Below are positions 1 through 11,373 of a stretch of DNA of 64,000 nt, piece after piece. Both the position numbers and the translations under genes were made by a program. Under the pieces are notes generated by a model. It was not told the DNA's origin, did not search any database, and was given only the letters and a program-made list of their open reading frames with translations. Every line of letters starts with the position of its first letter. Within the stretch, counting starts at the first letter, position 1. Source of the stretch: Phialocephala subalpina (taxonomy: Eukaryota; Ascomycota; Leotiomycetes; Helotiales; Mollisiaceae); contig FJOG01000019.1 in assembly GCA_900073065.1 (NCBI GenBank), positions 1,192,391-1,256,390 on the forward strand, read 5' to 3'.

Positions 1-254
1 ACTGTTACTTGCTCGTGGGAATCATCCTCATCGGGTCGATTGCCGGGAGAGGCTGGGACCTCACCGGAGCTGTCTGAGGATATTGATATCGTAGATAGTG
101 CGTCGTCGTCTGGCTTTGGCGCACCCAGTTTCTGGCGTTTCGCTGGTGGCATCATTTCCTCTGCGATAAGTTCGTCGCGCTCTTCCTCGGCGTCGAAGTT
201 TGAGGAGGAGGGGAGGGAGGAGAGGGGAGACCCCACAGGCGAATCGTCTGCCAT
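1..254 (-). CDS. N-terminal part of a Ser/acid-rich nuclear-type protein (runs off the left edge)
   Basis: An open frame reads leftward from the ATG at 254-252 to the window edge without a stop, giving 84 residues. It begins MADDSPVGSPLSSLPSS, continues with a Glu-rich stretch and then PPAKRQKLG, a typical monopartite nuclear localisation signal, followed by a Ser/Asp-rich segment (STISISSDSSGE) that could hold casein-kinase sites or a SUMO-interaction motif. The composition is that of a disordered nuclear protein N-terminus. No catalytic domain is reached before the edge, so the family cannot be named. The start is the first ATG after a stretch with no long open frame. Antisense ORFs over the same bases have low-complexity frames and are shadows. 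Confidence 0.55.
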   Translation of the reverse strand, partial: MADDSPVGSPLSSLPSSSNFDAEEERDELIAEEMMPPAKRQKLGAPKPDDDALSTISISSDSSGEVPASPGNRPDEDDSHEQVT

Positions 255-709
255 TTTGAGGGTAATTTCTGAGATTCACTTATATAGAGTGCGTTGTGCT
301 TTGATGCCGACATGAGATGCAACACCGCGCCGGCGATGAGCATGTCAAGCATAAAGATTAGCCGAAGCTAGCCCGAGTGAGGCTATCGCCAAAATAAATT
401 TTCCACTCTTCGCAGCCCTTCCCACTTTACCAGACTTCAAAGGTCCGACTACACATTGGCCGTTCGCGCGCCGTACGAGGCTTGAACAGTATATTGTGGA
501 CATGACCTCCACATTCTGGTAAGCTGATCTCTGCACTCTCTTATCTTCTGCGATGATTACAATCGAAGTTCTGCAATTCTGATCAAGGCATTGGCCTATG
601 CTGAGTAACTCAATACATTACACATTCTCTGAGCAAATATACATGTCAAAGATCTCTTGTATTTTCGATTGGGAACGCTGCTAATGCTATCAACCCTAAA
701 GCAGGCAGT
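255..709. other. Intergenic, nothing supported
   Basis: This 455-bp gap lies between the left-edge gene and the 3' end of the aldo/keto reductase. Only short random ORFs are present; no RNA gene or repeat was recognised. Confidence 0.5.
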
Positions 710-2400
710 CTACCCTTCAGCATGCGCCATTCCAGCCTCGCCATAACGCTGGCCACTTATCGTGATAGACTGAAGCACCGAACGAATCTCTGCAGCGTCA
801 TCACTTGTCAGAGTAACGTCCTTGGAGTTCTCTGCCACTCTCTCCTGTTTCGTCGCTCCAGGAATCGGGATCACCGGTACTCCTATTTCGCTCGACATGT
901 ATTTAACCCAACTTATAGCAAGTTGCGCAGAAGTGCAGCCCTTCTGCTTTGCGACTTTGTCAAGCTCCTTCACGAGATCGAGGTTCTTTTCGAAATTGGC
1001 TCCTTGGAACCTGGGCATTGTCTTTCGCATATCACCCTCTGGAATGTCTGCGCCAAAATCTAGGTTAGTATATTGATATTCGATCCTGTCGGTCCACAAA
1101 TTTGGAGGGAATCCATTTCCCGGAACCAAAAAGAATGGATTGCTCTGCAAGGTCGGAGACTTACCTTCTGGCTTTTTGATCTCTCCAGTCAGGAAGCCTA
1201 CGAGGATCTTCGGGTCAGCACTCTTCTTCCATGAGTGGGGAGTCTCTACCTCTTCCAATGGGTGAGTACCTATGCGCTGGTCAGCATTTGACACCTCATG
1301 CATGCTTCATGTTCACGTACGCAACAATCGGAATATTGTGGGCAGCGGCTGCCTTGGCAACACCGTTTGAAAGGATGTCAGTGCTCCAGAGAGAAAGTTC
1401 TACTTCCACAGCTGCAATCTTGGTAACCTTGGCAGCCCTCTCAATGGTAGCAGCTGAGACCTCGGACAATCCAATGCCGCCAATCTTTCCAGCCTTCACG
1501 TATTGCTCTAGATTCTTGAGTGTCTCTTCGATAGGGACGTTCTTGTCTACCCTTGCGTATTCGAAGATGTCAATCTTCTTCTTGCCGTCCAGGAGCTTGA
1601 CGCAATTTTCGATTGTCCGCTTGACACCTTCCGGGCTGTAATAATGGTTAAGCAGAGCCAAAGCCCAGACGTTGGGGCCGTTTACCTTCCGTCTGGATGC
1701 ATGTTTTTATCAAGCCCTCCCTGTTCGAAGGTAAGCGTTGTTCATGAGATAGCATTCGAGTGTTTCCCCGTTGCAGAAGCGTAGCTCAGATATATGAAAG
1801 ATAGAGTAACATATGTATTGCAAGAAGGATATTCTCTTAGCAGACAATAGCAATAAGAACCCTGATTCTCATACCTTGATACTGAGTACCACCTTGTCGG
1901 CCTGTTTTTGGAGACATAGCGTCAGTTCACCACTTTCGTACGGTTCGAGAAGTAGAGCTGTATGTCCTCACATCCTCTGGGTACTTCGTGAAGTATTTGT
2001 TAAGAAGTTGCAACGAATTTGCATCTGGAGGACCGTAAAGTTCACCACCTGCCTTGCGAATCAGCATTCGTTCTCAGCGGGTCGAGCAGTTAAGCTCGTC
2101 AAGGCCAAACTTGACTAACCGTTCCAGAAATTGCTACCAGCAGCAAGAGCGGCTTTCATAGCTTCAAACGATTGCTCTTCAGACGGTGGATGTGCTCGCC
2201 ACGTGAGGCCCTTGACGTGTCAGCAAATATCAAGAGGAACTAAAAAAGAATTACCATCAAACCATAGCCTGATTAAGCCAGGGAGTCTCAAGGTCAGCAT
2301 ATTTATCACATATTTTTGATCAACGGTATCACAGGAGTGGGGATCTTGATGAAAGCGACAAACCAATGGGGCCGATCTCTCTCCCTACAAGTTGAGGCAT
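710..2400 (-). CDS. Aldo/keto reductase of the AKR8 (pyridoxal reductase) type, 10 exons
   Basis: I assembled a 332-residue protein from exons 2400-2364, 2268-2255, 2210-2120, 2048-1972, 1901-1875, 1720-1686, 1635-1321, 1269-1250, 1197-1165 and 1059-710; every phase joins. Recognisable blocks in order are MPQLVGREIGPIGYGLMGLT, NFWNGGELYG (Tyr of the active site), DKVVLSIKGGL (Lys), KKIDIFEYARVDK, GKIGGIGLSEVSA, IVAYSPIGRGFLTGEIKKPE and TSAQLAISWV, the pattern of fungal Plr1-like enzymes. The family reduces pyridoxal to pyridoxine with NADPH in the cytosol; substrate here is inferred from family only. Exons of 14, 20 and 27 nt are unusually small, and nine introns in under 1.7 kb is dense. The length matches the family, so the gene looks intact. 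A generic AKR on another aldehyde remains possible. Confidence 0.88.
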
Positions 2401-2429
2401 TTTGCTAGACCTGAAAATAGTTTTGCTCA

Positions 2430-2640
2430 GAGGTTATCCAAAGTCGAATGTGGTCCAGGAAGTAAGGTTCTCTTTGATTATATCTTCAGAGTGGAATTCG
2501 GAGTTTGGAGCGACCCAAAGTCCGCAGTTTATGACGAAATCGTGTTCTGAAAGGACATGATTGGCCTGGAGTCCCCAGTCTAGACGCCCTCATCGAATTT
2601 AACCTTAACGCCGTCGGCCATAGCAGGCACAATGTCTATG
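2430..2640 (-). pseudogene. Coding relic in two frames, unidentified
   Basis: Upstream of the AKR8 gene the minus strand reads DIVPAMADGVKVKFDEGV, meets TAG, and then continues in another frame as DWGLQANHVLSEHDFVINC and a further 25 or so ordered residues ending at a stop near 2430. The two pieces look like one coding text broken by a small indel; no intron of plausible size separates them. Short-chain-dehydrogenase-like flavour (FVINCGLW resembling the NNAG region) is only a guess. It could be the remains of a former neighbour gene. Confidence 0.3.
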
Positions 2641-2933
2641 ATACTTTACAAGGCTGAAAGTCTGCAATGTAGACTGTCAGCTTACTCCTACTTCAGGTTA
2701 CTGACATTTCGACGTTTTACAGATTGGATGAAAGCTTCTTTTTAGTGCTGATATTTTTAAATCCGAGAGTTCGGAGCCGGCTTATCGTACCGAGGTCTTC
2801 GCTTAGAAAGTGAAGCTATCACGACCACGACGACCAGAATCAAGCAAGCAGCACCCCAACCCGACATGCGCCCAACACGATAACAACCGCGACGTCTCCC
2901 TCTCAGGCGCATCGTCCATCTCAATCACACGCC

Positions 2934-3508
2934 ATGACAAACTGCCCATTCTGCAACATTGCAGCACACTTCCCACCATCCTCATCTCCAAGCCCCAACT
3001 ACGAACTCATCTCCCCCTCCGCATTCGTCGTCCTTAGCACGCCGCTATGTCTTGCTTTCTTGGATATTCTGCCGTTGTCTCCGGGGCATTTGTTGGTTAC
3101 TACGAGGAGACATCATGAGAAAGTGAGCGATGTGACGGAGGAGGAGTCGAGGGAGTTGGGGATGTGGTTGTCGAGACTCAGTCGGGTGCTTGCAAATGTG
3201 ACGGGTGTTCATGATTGGAATATTGTTCAGAATAATGGTGAGTTTATAGCCTTGTGGGAGATGGTTTGGATTTATGCTGATGTTGTTTGCTATTAGGAGC
3301 TGCTGCGGCTCAAGTTGTTCCACATGTACACTTCCACGTAATCCCCCGACCAGCTCTGACGCCTGAGTTACGAAATAAATCATTCACGATGTTCGGTCGA
3401 GGTCAAAGGAGCGAGATAGATGACGGCGAGGCTGCCGAACTTGCCAGGAATCTAAGAGAGGGCGTTACAAAAGAGATGGAACGATCACAGAACAAAGAAA
3501 AATTATAG
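2934..3508 (+). CDS. HIT-family nucleotide hydrolase/transferase
   Basis: Two exons, 2934-3237 and 3297-3508, give 171 residues. The N-terminus MTNCPFCNIA carries a CxxC pair typical of Hint-type proteins, SPGHLLVTTRRH is the conserved middle strand, DWNIVQNNGAAAAQVVPH precedes the HIT triad HVHFHVIPR, whose middle His is the nucleophile that takes AMP in family members. The intron (59 nt, GTGAG to TAG) falls in the Gly of QNNG, which is why two separate open frames appear. Likely a purine nucleoside phosphoramidase or Ap3A/Ap4A-type hydrolase; the exact substrate cannot be read from sequence. About 50 residues follow the HIT motif, ending in a charged tail. Confidence 0.88.
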
Positions 3509-3949
3509 ACGATAAGACATTGGGTGTCTGATATCCCAGGATACTGAAGGTACGATAGAGTGGCTGTTAGGTCTGGCGAAATCTGTTTAGTTAGATGAGT
3601 ATACCTTGCATTGGTGGGCGTTAGGGTGAGGTTGTACGAGTTGTACGATTGTCTAGGTTGTCAGAATTGCTGGGTAAGGGAGGAGCTTCCATAATGGTTG
3701 CAATACGTGGAACCAGAGGCAGTCACCACGCAGTCCGTAGGCAGACTCGATACTTGGCACCATTATGTTGCCAGTAAATACAAGTTTCTCTCAAGTACTC
3801 TGTGATGTTCGGGACCACAAAGGGAAGCTGGCCACTCAGACTTGTAAGACCATGACATGGGACTGGAATTCTGTACAGGAGATTGTTGTTCGCAAACGAC
3901 CATGTTGCTTCCATCTTCATCTGCACGATCTCTCAATAGCCTTCCGTTT
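3509..3949. other. Intergenic, nothing supported
   Basis: This is a 441-bp stretch between the HIT gene and a doubtful small minus-strand gene. It presumably holds both 3' UTRs. No structure was recognised. Confidence 0.45.
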
Positions 3950-4307
3950 CTAAGTGCCAAGTGGACCCATCTCAATATCCTCTACCCTCCCACCGCCAGG
4001 CTTCCTCAAATCCCGAAGGATTGCGGAGAGTGAAAGGCTACGGCCGATTGCATCTTGCCCTGGACTTGCATCGGGTACGTCGGCATTCCCAGTACCTTCT
4101 TTTTGGACAGCTTTTTGGAAAATTCCAATTGCTGCGTGCATGTTAGTCTCAGTCTCTTCCCACAACACCTTGCAAAGAACACAAACTTTCAAGGAACACC
4201 TCGTGGCTTTGATGGCTCTTTTTAAGCTGAAGGATACCGACGCCAAGGCTCGAGAAGCCGAGGATGCCCGCGAATCCCAATTCGGTAGCTGAGAGTGTGA
4301 GAGACAT
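3950..4307 (-). CDS. Possible small two-exon protein (doubtful)
   Basis: From ATG 4307 the frame reads MSLTLSATELGFAGILGFSS and a hydrophobic run suggesting one membrane segment or anchor, then Lys/His-rich residues to SLCSLQ. A donor GTGTTG and an acceptor preceded by the branch-like GACTAAC would join in phase to an exon reading AIGIFQKAVQKEGTGNADVP and ending IEMGPLGT before the stop at 3950, about 106 residues in all. The implied intron is only 37 nt, shorter than the others in this window, so the model is weak. No family is recognised. An alternative is that the region is 3' UTR of neighbours. Confidence 0.3.
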
Positions 4308-6384
4308 GCTTATTCTGAATTTCTGGATTGCTGAATGAGTGTTCAGAAGTGGAACGTAAAGTAAGAAGACGAATTGCTCGGTCGAAGTCTTTGTATGAGT
4401 TGATGGGTTGATATTTTGAAGAATGGATCAAGTCGTAGAAGGGTACTTATGTATGCAATTCCTATCGTACTTGCCATCAAAATCGGTGTGCAGCTAAGCA
4501 TCACTTCAAACGAGATTTGAGTTCGAACTTCACTTCAAGTGTTCGTTATTCCTAGATACAGAGGCTCGACTTCACAGCGGTACAGTTCGAATGGGGTTGC
4601 TCCACTTCGAGTTCACTTGCTCGGCATACATGTGAAAGTCTCTTGAATAAGATTTGAAACTTTTTGAACAGTGTGAAAACATCAAGGATTGAAAGACGTA
4701 CTTCATGAGGCTATTGTTGCTTGGCATCCAAACGGCGCCGCTGGGAATTTGACTGTTGTGCCGTTCCTAAAGTCCCTTTTCTGGCTGACGGTTCAATGTT
4801 GAGCGCCAGATCAAACAAGGCTCTCAAAGCCTCGAACAAGCCATCCAAATTGAAAATAAAACGCCCATTCTAGCGTCCGAGTCTAGACCTCATACCACTA
4901 GCCCAGATCAGTTTCTCAGCTAGAAAAGAGGTGACTCATTACAGATTTAACATTCCAGTCAGAAATTATGTCCCAATCGGGAAACAAATTTTACGGGTCA
5001 GGTCAAGGGCTGCGAGCGCTCAGAGAATTCGTCTAGCTAGTGCCTTGAACAAACGCTGCATTTGAGCCTTCAGCCTCTTCCTAGATCACTCGTCATTCAC
5101 AGGGAACGTCGTAGTAGAACCACTCGAAGCATCATGGACAGGCCACGCTGATAGGCAAGAGTCGCGGTACCTGCAGTAGTCGATTCCTGCTCCGAACACC
5201 AGGAATAGCCCCCTGCAAAGTACCTGAATCCCCATACTACACAAAAATTCTAAAGCTCGTCGATAGTCTCATAAGGCGTTCATTCTTGGGCTAGAGCATG
5301 TGAGGCGGAGGCGGACCCAGATGCCCCTTGGTCGGCTAGCCGAATAATTTCAGGGGTAAATCAACCCGTCCCGACTCCCTAGCTTTGGTATCAACGCGCG
5401 CGCGGTCCTCGGATGCTGGGTTTGATCAGGAAAGCTGCCCAGGTGTGGCAGGCGTCAACGATTGACACGTGCATTTCAAATAAGCTTCAGCCAAGTTCGA
5501 CCCACCTTCCATGATATATATGGCTTGGACGTGAACGACCCGTTCCTCGCACTCCGGGATGACACTGTTCAAGCTGCCTGTGAACAAAGGCAAATGAACT
5601 TGGCCTTTCTTACTCTAGAGCCAATTCGCCTCTTGATAGGACACCTACCATTCCTAATTCATTCTTGGTGGATGTTCAGTGCGGGCAGCCTCATGAGTTG
5701 ACACCTCATTTGACAAGAGGCGGACGTTTCGAGTCGAATTAAACCTCGAATGGTGCTTCTGAGGACTAGCTGGAGGTGGTTCTGGACTCGCCTTTCTCAA
5801 ACTCGGCTTAGTCCCTACCAACGAGGTAATGCAGGTACAAAGCTTGGCAGCCAATGAGAGGAGGGCAAGTGAGCCTCTGACATCGTGATTCCTACAAACA
5901 AAAGTGCAGATCGTCTCTTTGGTAATCTGGTGATAGTACGGTACCTCGACACTTACCGGAAGTAGGAGCATACAGCTTGAACACGCCTTGAACTTGAAGT
6001 GAAGACGGTGAAGAGACCTGCGAGCAGGAGGTCGGACTCGGAGATCACTTGGGTGGCAGAAAGGGGCAAGCGTACTCGTATTAAAAAACAAAAAAGTTAT
6101 CTTTCTACTGCAACCTCTGTCTTTGGACATTCCTGTCCGAAGTTTGAGGAGTCCCTTCTTCGTTGTACCTTTCTCCTTATACTTTATTCGTATTGTTCCC
6201 TTGATACCGTTCGTTCTATTCTTTCTACCTCGCAGGTTCTTCGAGCCTCCCCTTCTGAAGCACATAGCTGCGTTTACACTCCCTTCGAAGCTCCCGATAT
6301 CATGAAATACGGCAAACTTACAGTATCACAACTGTTGTGTTCATTCTCGGAAGCTATTGTACGGTTTCTAGACATTCATCTGGA
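4308..6384. other. Intergenic, 2 kb, probably 5' flank of the next gene
   Basis: No convincing exon was found. Two longish antisense or frame-random ORFs (about 5654-6265 minus, 5999-6388 plus) have composition like translated UTR and no family resemblance. A pyrimidine-rich stretch at 6150-6240, ending TCGCAG at 6235, could be a 5'-UTR intron acceptor for the gene starting at 6385. Confidence 0.45.
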
Positions 6385-7656
6385 ATGATGGAATCCTATA
6401 TCTACACGAGGACCGATGCCTTGTTGGAAGACTATAGGCTCAGATCTGGCTGGGAGCGTCAGGACGTTTTCAATCTTACAGTGGATGCGGGCTTCATACC
6501 TGAGTACGTCTACCAATAACACGAACATTTCTATACTAATGTTGACTGTCGCAGTAACAAAAACCGCTTTCCGAAACAACCATACGGCACCGTTAGAGCT
6601 CGCTACATCAGTCTTTGTGGGAAGTGGGAACACAGCAATAATCCAGCAGGAACGAAGCAACCGGTAAATCGGACAGTGGCAGACAAGTTTCTTCGTGATC
6701 CGATTCAGGGTGCAACGCCATTTGCGCTATTCGCTTGGCTCAAAGACAAATGTTTCTCGAGCAGGTAAGGCTCGCATCGGTCCCTCAATGTGCCTTTATG
6801 CTGACTTCATACGACAGCATCTCCCCTTCCTACCGGATGATCAAGGAACGCTACGAACATATTATAAAAGTTGCAGAAAACTCTGGGCCTGAGCCAGACA
6901 CGCAACACTTTACGCCGGGCACGATGAAAAGACACGCATCCCAGGAGCTGGAACATGCGTCGAAGAACATTCGCACATCTGCAGGCTTGGTCGAAGGTGG
7001 TTGGAACATGGGTCAACATGTCTCTCAATTCCAACCTGATCCGGTAGAGGCTTGGAGGTGCTGTGGCCTTCCACACTTCCGACTGTCAAACTGAGCTAGC
7101 CAACATGCTAACCCATGGACCACAACTCTATGGCGGCCCTTTCGTCAATAAACCACTCCCACCAACGCCGGATGCCTTCTCTCCGCTGTCTCTCATGCAC
7201 TCGGACTACGATAAACGATCAGGAATCAATCTAGGCCAGCCCAGTGCAGAAGACCTGGAAAAGGCGTTCGTGGATATCGGATGGGGAGCAACGCCATCAA
7301 CCAGCACCAACAGCCCGGAACTTAGCGGTGGTCATAATCGACAAAACTGCAAGACACAAAGTTCTGCGTCGGCGTATACCAATATGAGTATGCCAATGAT
7401 CGATGAAGGCACGGTGCTCAACTCCAACCCGTTCGAAGGATTCCCAGCAGATGCTGCGACTCACAAATCTTCCTCAGCTCGCAAAACATACTCTTTGGGT
7501 AAAGACTCGGGATATGTAAGCGGCACGACAGACGAGCTTGCGGCCGCACTCCGTGGGCAGCTGAATCTAGATCCTACTCACGAGGTGGTAAAGTATAAAG
7601 ATGGAGCGAAGAAACTGTGGCTGGGATTCCCGCTCGAGAAAGAGCATGATGACTAA
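6385..7656 (+). CDS. Unrecognised fungal protein, four exons
   Basis: Exons 6385-6503, 6555-6764, 6818-about 7011 and 7100-7656 join in phase to about 359 residues. The start is MMESYIYTRTDALLEDYRL; the ATG at 6388 is equally possible. Ordered N-terminal text (FNLTVDAGFIPD, RYISLCGKWEHSNN, TPFALFAWLKDKC, YRMIKERYEHIIKVAE) suggests a helical folded domain of about 150 residues, followed by a Pro/Ser-rich disordered C-terminal half ending KKLWLGFPLEKEHDD. Introns 1 and 2 are clear. The third donor is ambiguous (GTCAAC after 7011 or GTGGTT after 6996, both in phase). I do not recognise a family; it may be regulatory, but that is inference. Confidence 0.6.
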
Positions 7657-8314
7657 TATGATATGGTACATATGGTTTGGAGTTGGAAAGGGAAAGATTA
7701 CATTATAGAGGTGGCATCTGAGCGATTTATGAGCACAATTGTATTTAATGAAGAGGGCGATGCCCACAACGCTCCTTGAAAAAAATGAATGATTGTAATC
7801 GAAAACGTTGATGAAGGATGGCACTTGCCATTTGCAACATCAAAGTCCACAAAGATCTGGCGACATGGTGTTGAATGGTCGAAAATATGTGACGCTTTCG
7901 CAATATTATAGAAGGCGAGATTTTTGAAGTGGCATTGTCTCATTGTCGACGTCTAGTTCACCAACCCACATCGTACACGGTGATTGTCCCTATCTAAGTG
8001 GTGTGGACGGGCAGACATACGGGGCTCGTGGTTGCACAGTGCATCATTGGATGAAGGCCCACACTACCCCAACTTGCTGCTGCCGAGTCGTTGATGGAGT
8101 CAGTATAGCCCTATCAGACCCTGAGTTCTCCGTTTTTAAAGACGGACTCCTGTAGTGTTGTGTTTATGGTGATTTGAGGTCGATGTAACGTCTAACTCTG
8201 GGTCCATCTTGAAAGTCAACTTCGTGAGAGATCTCTTATAAGATCTTCCATGAATGCGAATTTTGGACGGCCTGAGTAGGATGTTGAAGACTGAAAGTTC
8301 AGAGGACGTTCCCT
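7657..8314. other. Intergenic between convergent genes
   Basis: 658 bp separate the stops of the preceding plus-strand gene and TRM11. No coding or RNA feature is supported; both 3' UTRs are presumably here. Confidence 0.45.
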
Positions 8315-9787
8315 TCACCTCAAGATTGGTTTGAACCCCTTGAAATAACCCTTTCTGAAAGGGTTGAGGTCGTCGGCATTTACTCCATTCTCTCTGGCTC
8401 TTTCTGTGCGCGCATCTCCTGCGACGACTTCCGCATCTGGGATTCTTCGGTATGTGATAAGTCTCCGTGACCCTGTGAGACATTAGTACTAGCATGGTAA
8501 CATCGAATGTGAACCTCACATCTATTGAAGGTTTGTGTGCACACACTCGTGATCTGCAAGCATGGATGCTGCGGGATCTTTATTTCTTGGTCTTGATCGT
8601 TAGCGGTTGGCATCCAGAATGACAATCGGCCATGATCGACAAGTGATATAGATGCAAATTCGAGAATATCATCCAGCATAGCAAGGAAGCTGTATGGCCG
8701 CTTTGGGGGGATGTAACTGTCTTCTCTGTGGGTTGTTTAGCAAGAGGGTGAAAGGATGTTCAAAGTCAAGCTTCACTTACTCATGATGAGCTTTTCCATC
8801 CCTAAAAACCACCTCCTTCCCTTTGGTTGAATCTCTACTGCCCAAGACTTTAAGCCCTTCTCGAACCCCATAAGGTGGATCACAGACGATGCCATCGAAT
8901 ATCCTAGCTGTCCGTAATGGCGTATTGGTTAAGTCTGCAACAAAGCTGTCACCAAACTGGTTGGTGAGGCCGTATTGGACAAAGTTGGCGAGCAGGTTGG
9001 ACTTGCCCTTTCCCCTGATACTTCTTCCATCAATATCGCTACCAAAGGCAAGTGCACCGAAATGAGCTGCCGCAACCGGGAAGCTGCCAGAACCAACAAA
9101 TGGATCGTAGAAAAGTTTGCCAGGGGCGGCCAAGGTGATGTTTGCTGTTATAAGAGCAAGTTCTGCATCCATAGATGTAGTGCAGATGTACTTTCTCTTC
9201 TTTAGATCATACTTGCCGACAATATCACGTTCGCTGCCTCCAAGGTAGCGTCCAAGATAAATTGACTCTGGCTCAAGAACACCGAGGCCAACGGCATCGA
9301 ATTTCCAGTCTTCACAGATACAGAAATCCTGCTCTGCACCCTTCATCTTGATCGGCCCCTCGAACCCGAGAAAGTGAAAGCCTTCGATCAACTTTCGCTG
9401 CTCTGTCACGGTACGTGAACCTTGGAAGGCGTCGAACGAGAATTTGAAAGATGCATCTTTGTAGAGAGGCCATAGGTGGCTTGAGATATTGTGGACGTTT
9501 GCATGGACCTCTACATAGTTTTCGCCTTTGCCCCAGACTTCATAAATGGACTTTGCAAGAATGCTTCGGCGGACCAATCTGATCGCCGCTTCCTCAGATG
9601 GCACCTTGATGAAGCAAAATGGGGACTAAAACATGTGAGTATGAAACAAGAAAGACTTGAAATATACACTTACAGTTGGACTATAAGAGAGGATTTCTAA
9701 GTTCATGTTCTCCAGAACTGCCAGGGCATGAATTTCTGCGAGACGGAAGGTCTCATGAACCTGGGTAAATCTGATCATGTACTCCAT
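8315..9787 (-). CDS. TRM11: tRNA (guanine(10)-N2)-methyltransferase catalytic subunit
   Basis: Four exons, 9787-9674, 9625-8781, 8725-8520 and 8472-8315, give 440 residues in phase. The N-terminal THUMP-like region begins MEYMIRFTQVHETFRLAE. The Rossmann-type methyltransferase part shows the SAM-binding loop DPFVGSGSFPVAAAHFGA, DIDGRSIRGKGKSN and the catalytic DPPYGVREG (NPPY-type motif IV) used for guanine N2 chemistry. The C-terminus FNRWSRRLITYRRIP is characteristic of Trm11. In yeast the enzyme works with Trm112 to make m2G at position 10 of tRNAs in the cytoplasm. The last two exons lie past the long open frame and are needed to complete the catalytic domain. It is divergent from RPP40, another RNA-processing gene. 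Confidence 0.93.
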
Positions 9788-10026
9788 CTTGCTTTCTGAG
9801 AGATCTGGTTTTGAAGAGAAGTTTTTCGTCCATGAGTTCAGGGTTCGTTGACGCCTTGCTAGGTGCTTATTGTCTCATAAATCTTGCGATGGTGTTGTGT
9901 CGAATTCTGTGGAGGTCGCTTAGTGCGGGTCCCTGCAAAAGAGCGTGAAGGTGCTAACCCATTTCGGTCTTTTTATACCTCCATCGAACATCCTGAACTC
10001 GAGGAACAGATCAACAAACAGCAAAG
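9788..10026. promoter_or_regulatory. Shared promoter region of TRM11 and RPP40
   Basis: 239 bp separate the two divergent start codons, so both core promoters and 5' UTRs must fit here. I see no clear TATA box. Co-regulation of two tRNA-processing genes is inference from arrangement. Confidence 0.45.
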
Positions 10027-11359
10027 ATGTTGGATTTTCCCGCTGAGACCAAGAATACGGCGAAATGCTACGCTGTCCATGGAGTTCTGGGACATGTCGA
10101 CTCAAAACAGCCTCCTGTGAAGAGAAAGCCATTCTCAGCTATTTTAAAGCATGATTTTATCCAGAAAGTACGTGGTTCCAGAATACAACGAAACCTTGTC
10201 TAACGAATATGTTCTAGGTCGAGCTCATACTCCCGGAAGAGATTTATGAGATTATCAAAAATGATATAACTGTCAATCTTCCTCCATCTTCATATACTCG
10301 AGTCATTCTCCCACTGGCCGCTTTACTTCAAGGAGAATTCTTCAATGAGTATATCAAGAAAGGTGCGATCATGCCAAAATGCTCAGCCAATGCAATGATT
10401 CCTCTGATGCCATGTACTCAGGCTAATATTAGTTAAAGGCAACATTTTGATGCTTTCTGAAGGGAAGATTGGTGTGGACAATGTCTATTCTTTGAGAGAA
10501 GGTATGACCCAGGATTTGGACGTCAAGGTTAAACTGACATGCTCATTAGGAGTCTTAACATTGCACTTGAACAAGGAGAGCTATGAACGAGCTGGTATCG
10601 TGGGCCAGCCCGAGGGAGTAAAGGGCAAGCGAGGAACGAAACCTCTATGGGGTACGTTTCTATGGATCGTGAATCGCAATTATCTACTAACTCAATCAGT
10701 GGTTGAGGTAAATCTACGACTACCTTCAATGTTGCACGGCAGAAAGGGTTTCGACAGAATTGAATATGCTTTCAAGAATGTTCTCAATGTTCCAGTCAGA
10801 TGGCTGTTCCTGAATTTGGAAACGAAAGGTTTGTTCATTGCATCTCATCTAGGTTACGGTCAAGGCTAAAGCCTAGGCAGCCCTGGAACCAGAGCCTTTG
10901 GAGGCACACTTTCCAGTAAAGAAGAGTGCTGCCGCACAAACATCTCAAGGCATGCATGTCAAGAAGCCCCCACTCGGGCCTCCAACAGAGGTTGACCCGT
11001 CTTATGGAGCCGATTTCGAGGACTATGCAGTCGACCTGCACGAATGGCTTTCCTTAATCTTACTTGATAGCCCGAGAATCCTTGCCGATGACAAGATCGA
11101 CCCCTATCTGTCTCGATATGTTCCGCCAGGAGATCCTTCCACCAGTTGCACAATGGTCAAGGTAAAATGGAGAGGGTTCATCTCTGCATTTTGGGCAAGA
11201 AACGCACTCGTCCAGATATTGCAAGCTGCACCACGGGATTCTTGGTTTGTGTTTTCTGTCGATGGCTTCGGTAATGATCCACTTGGGGAGAGCAGGAGCA
11301 GCACAATATTGAAGCTCCCGAAAGCTCCAACAGAGTATGTATTGTGGGAAATAGCATGA
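10027..11359 (+). CDS. RPP40: Ribonuclease P/MRP 40-kDa subunit
   Basis: Six exons, 10027-10167, 10218-10362, 10439-10501, 10550-10651, 10700-10828 and 10881-11359, give 352 residues; all phases agree. It starts MLDFPAETKNTAKCYAVHGV and GHVDSKQPPVKRKPFSAIL, then shows VELILPEEIYEII, GVLTLHLNKESYERAGIVG, VVEVNLRLPSMLHGRKGFDR and AFKNVLNVPVRWLF, the pattern of the fungal Rpp40 family. The protein belongs to the nuclear RNase P / RNase MRP particle that trims tRNA 5' leaders and pre-rRNA. Two of its introns are multiples of three with no stop, so a long single open frame hides splicing. Its stop lies 14 bp from the stop of the convergent ankyrin gene. Confidence 0.85.
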
Positions 11360-11373
11360 ATAAGCCGAAGGAA

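Noticed and set aside
5654..6265. 203-codon minus-strand ORF
   Set aside because: Basic, cysteine-scattered, random-looking text without motif or splice pattern; it overlaps likely 5' UTR of the plus-strand gene.
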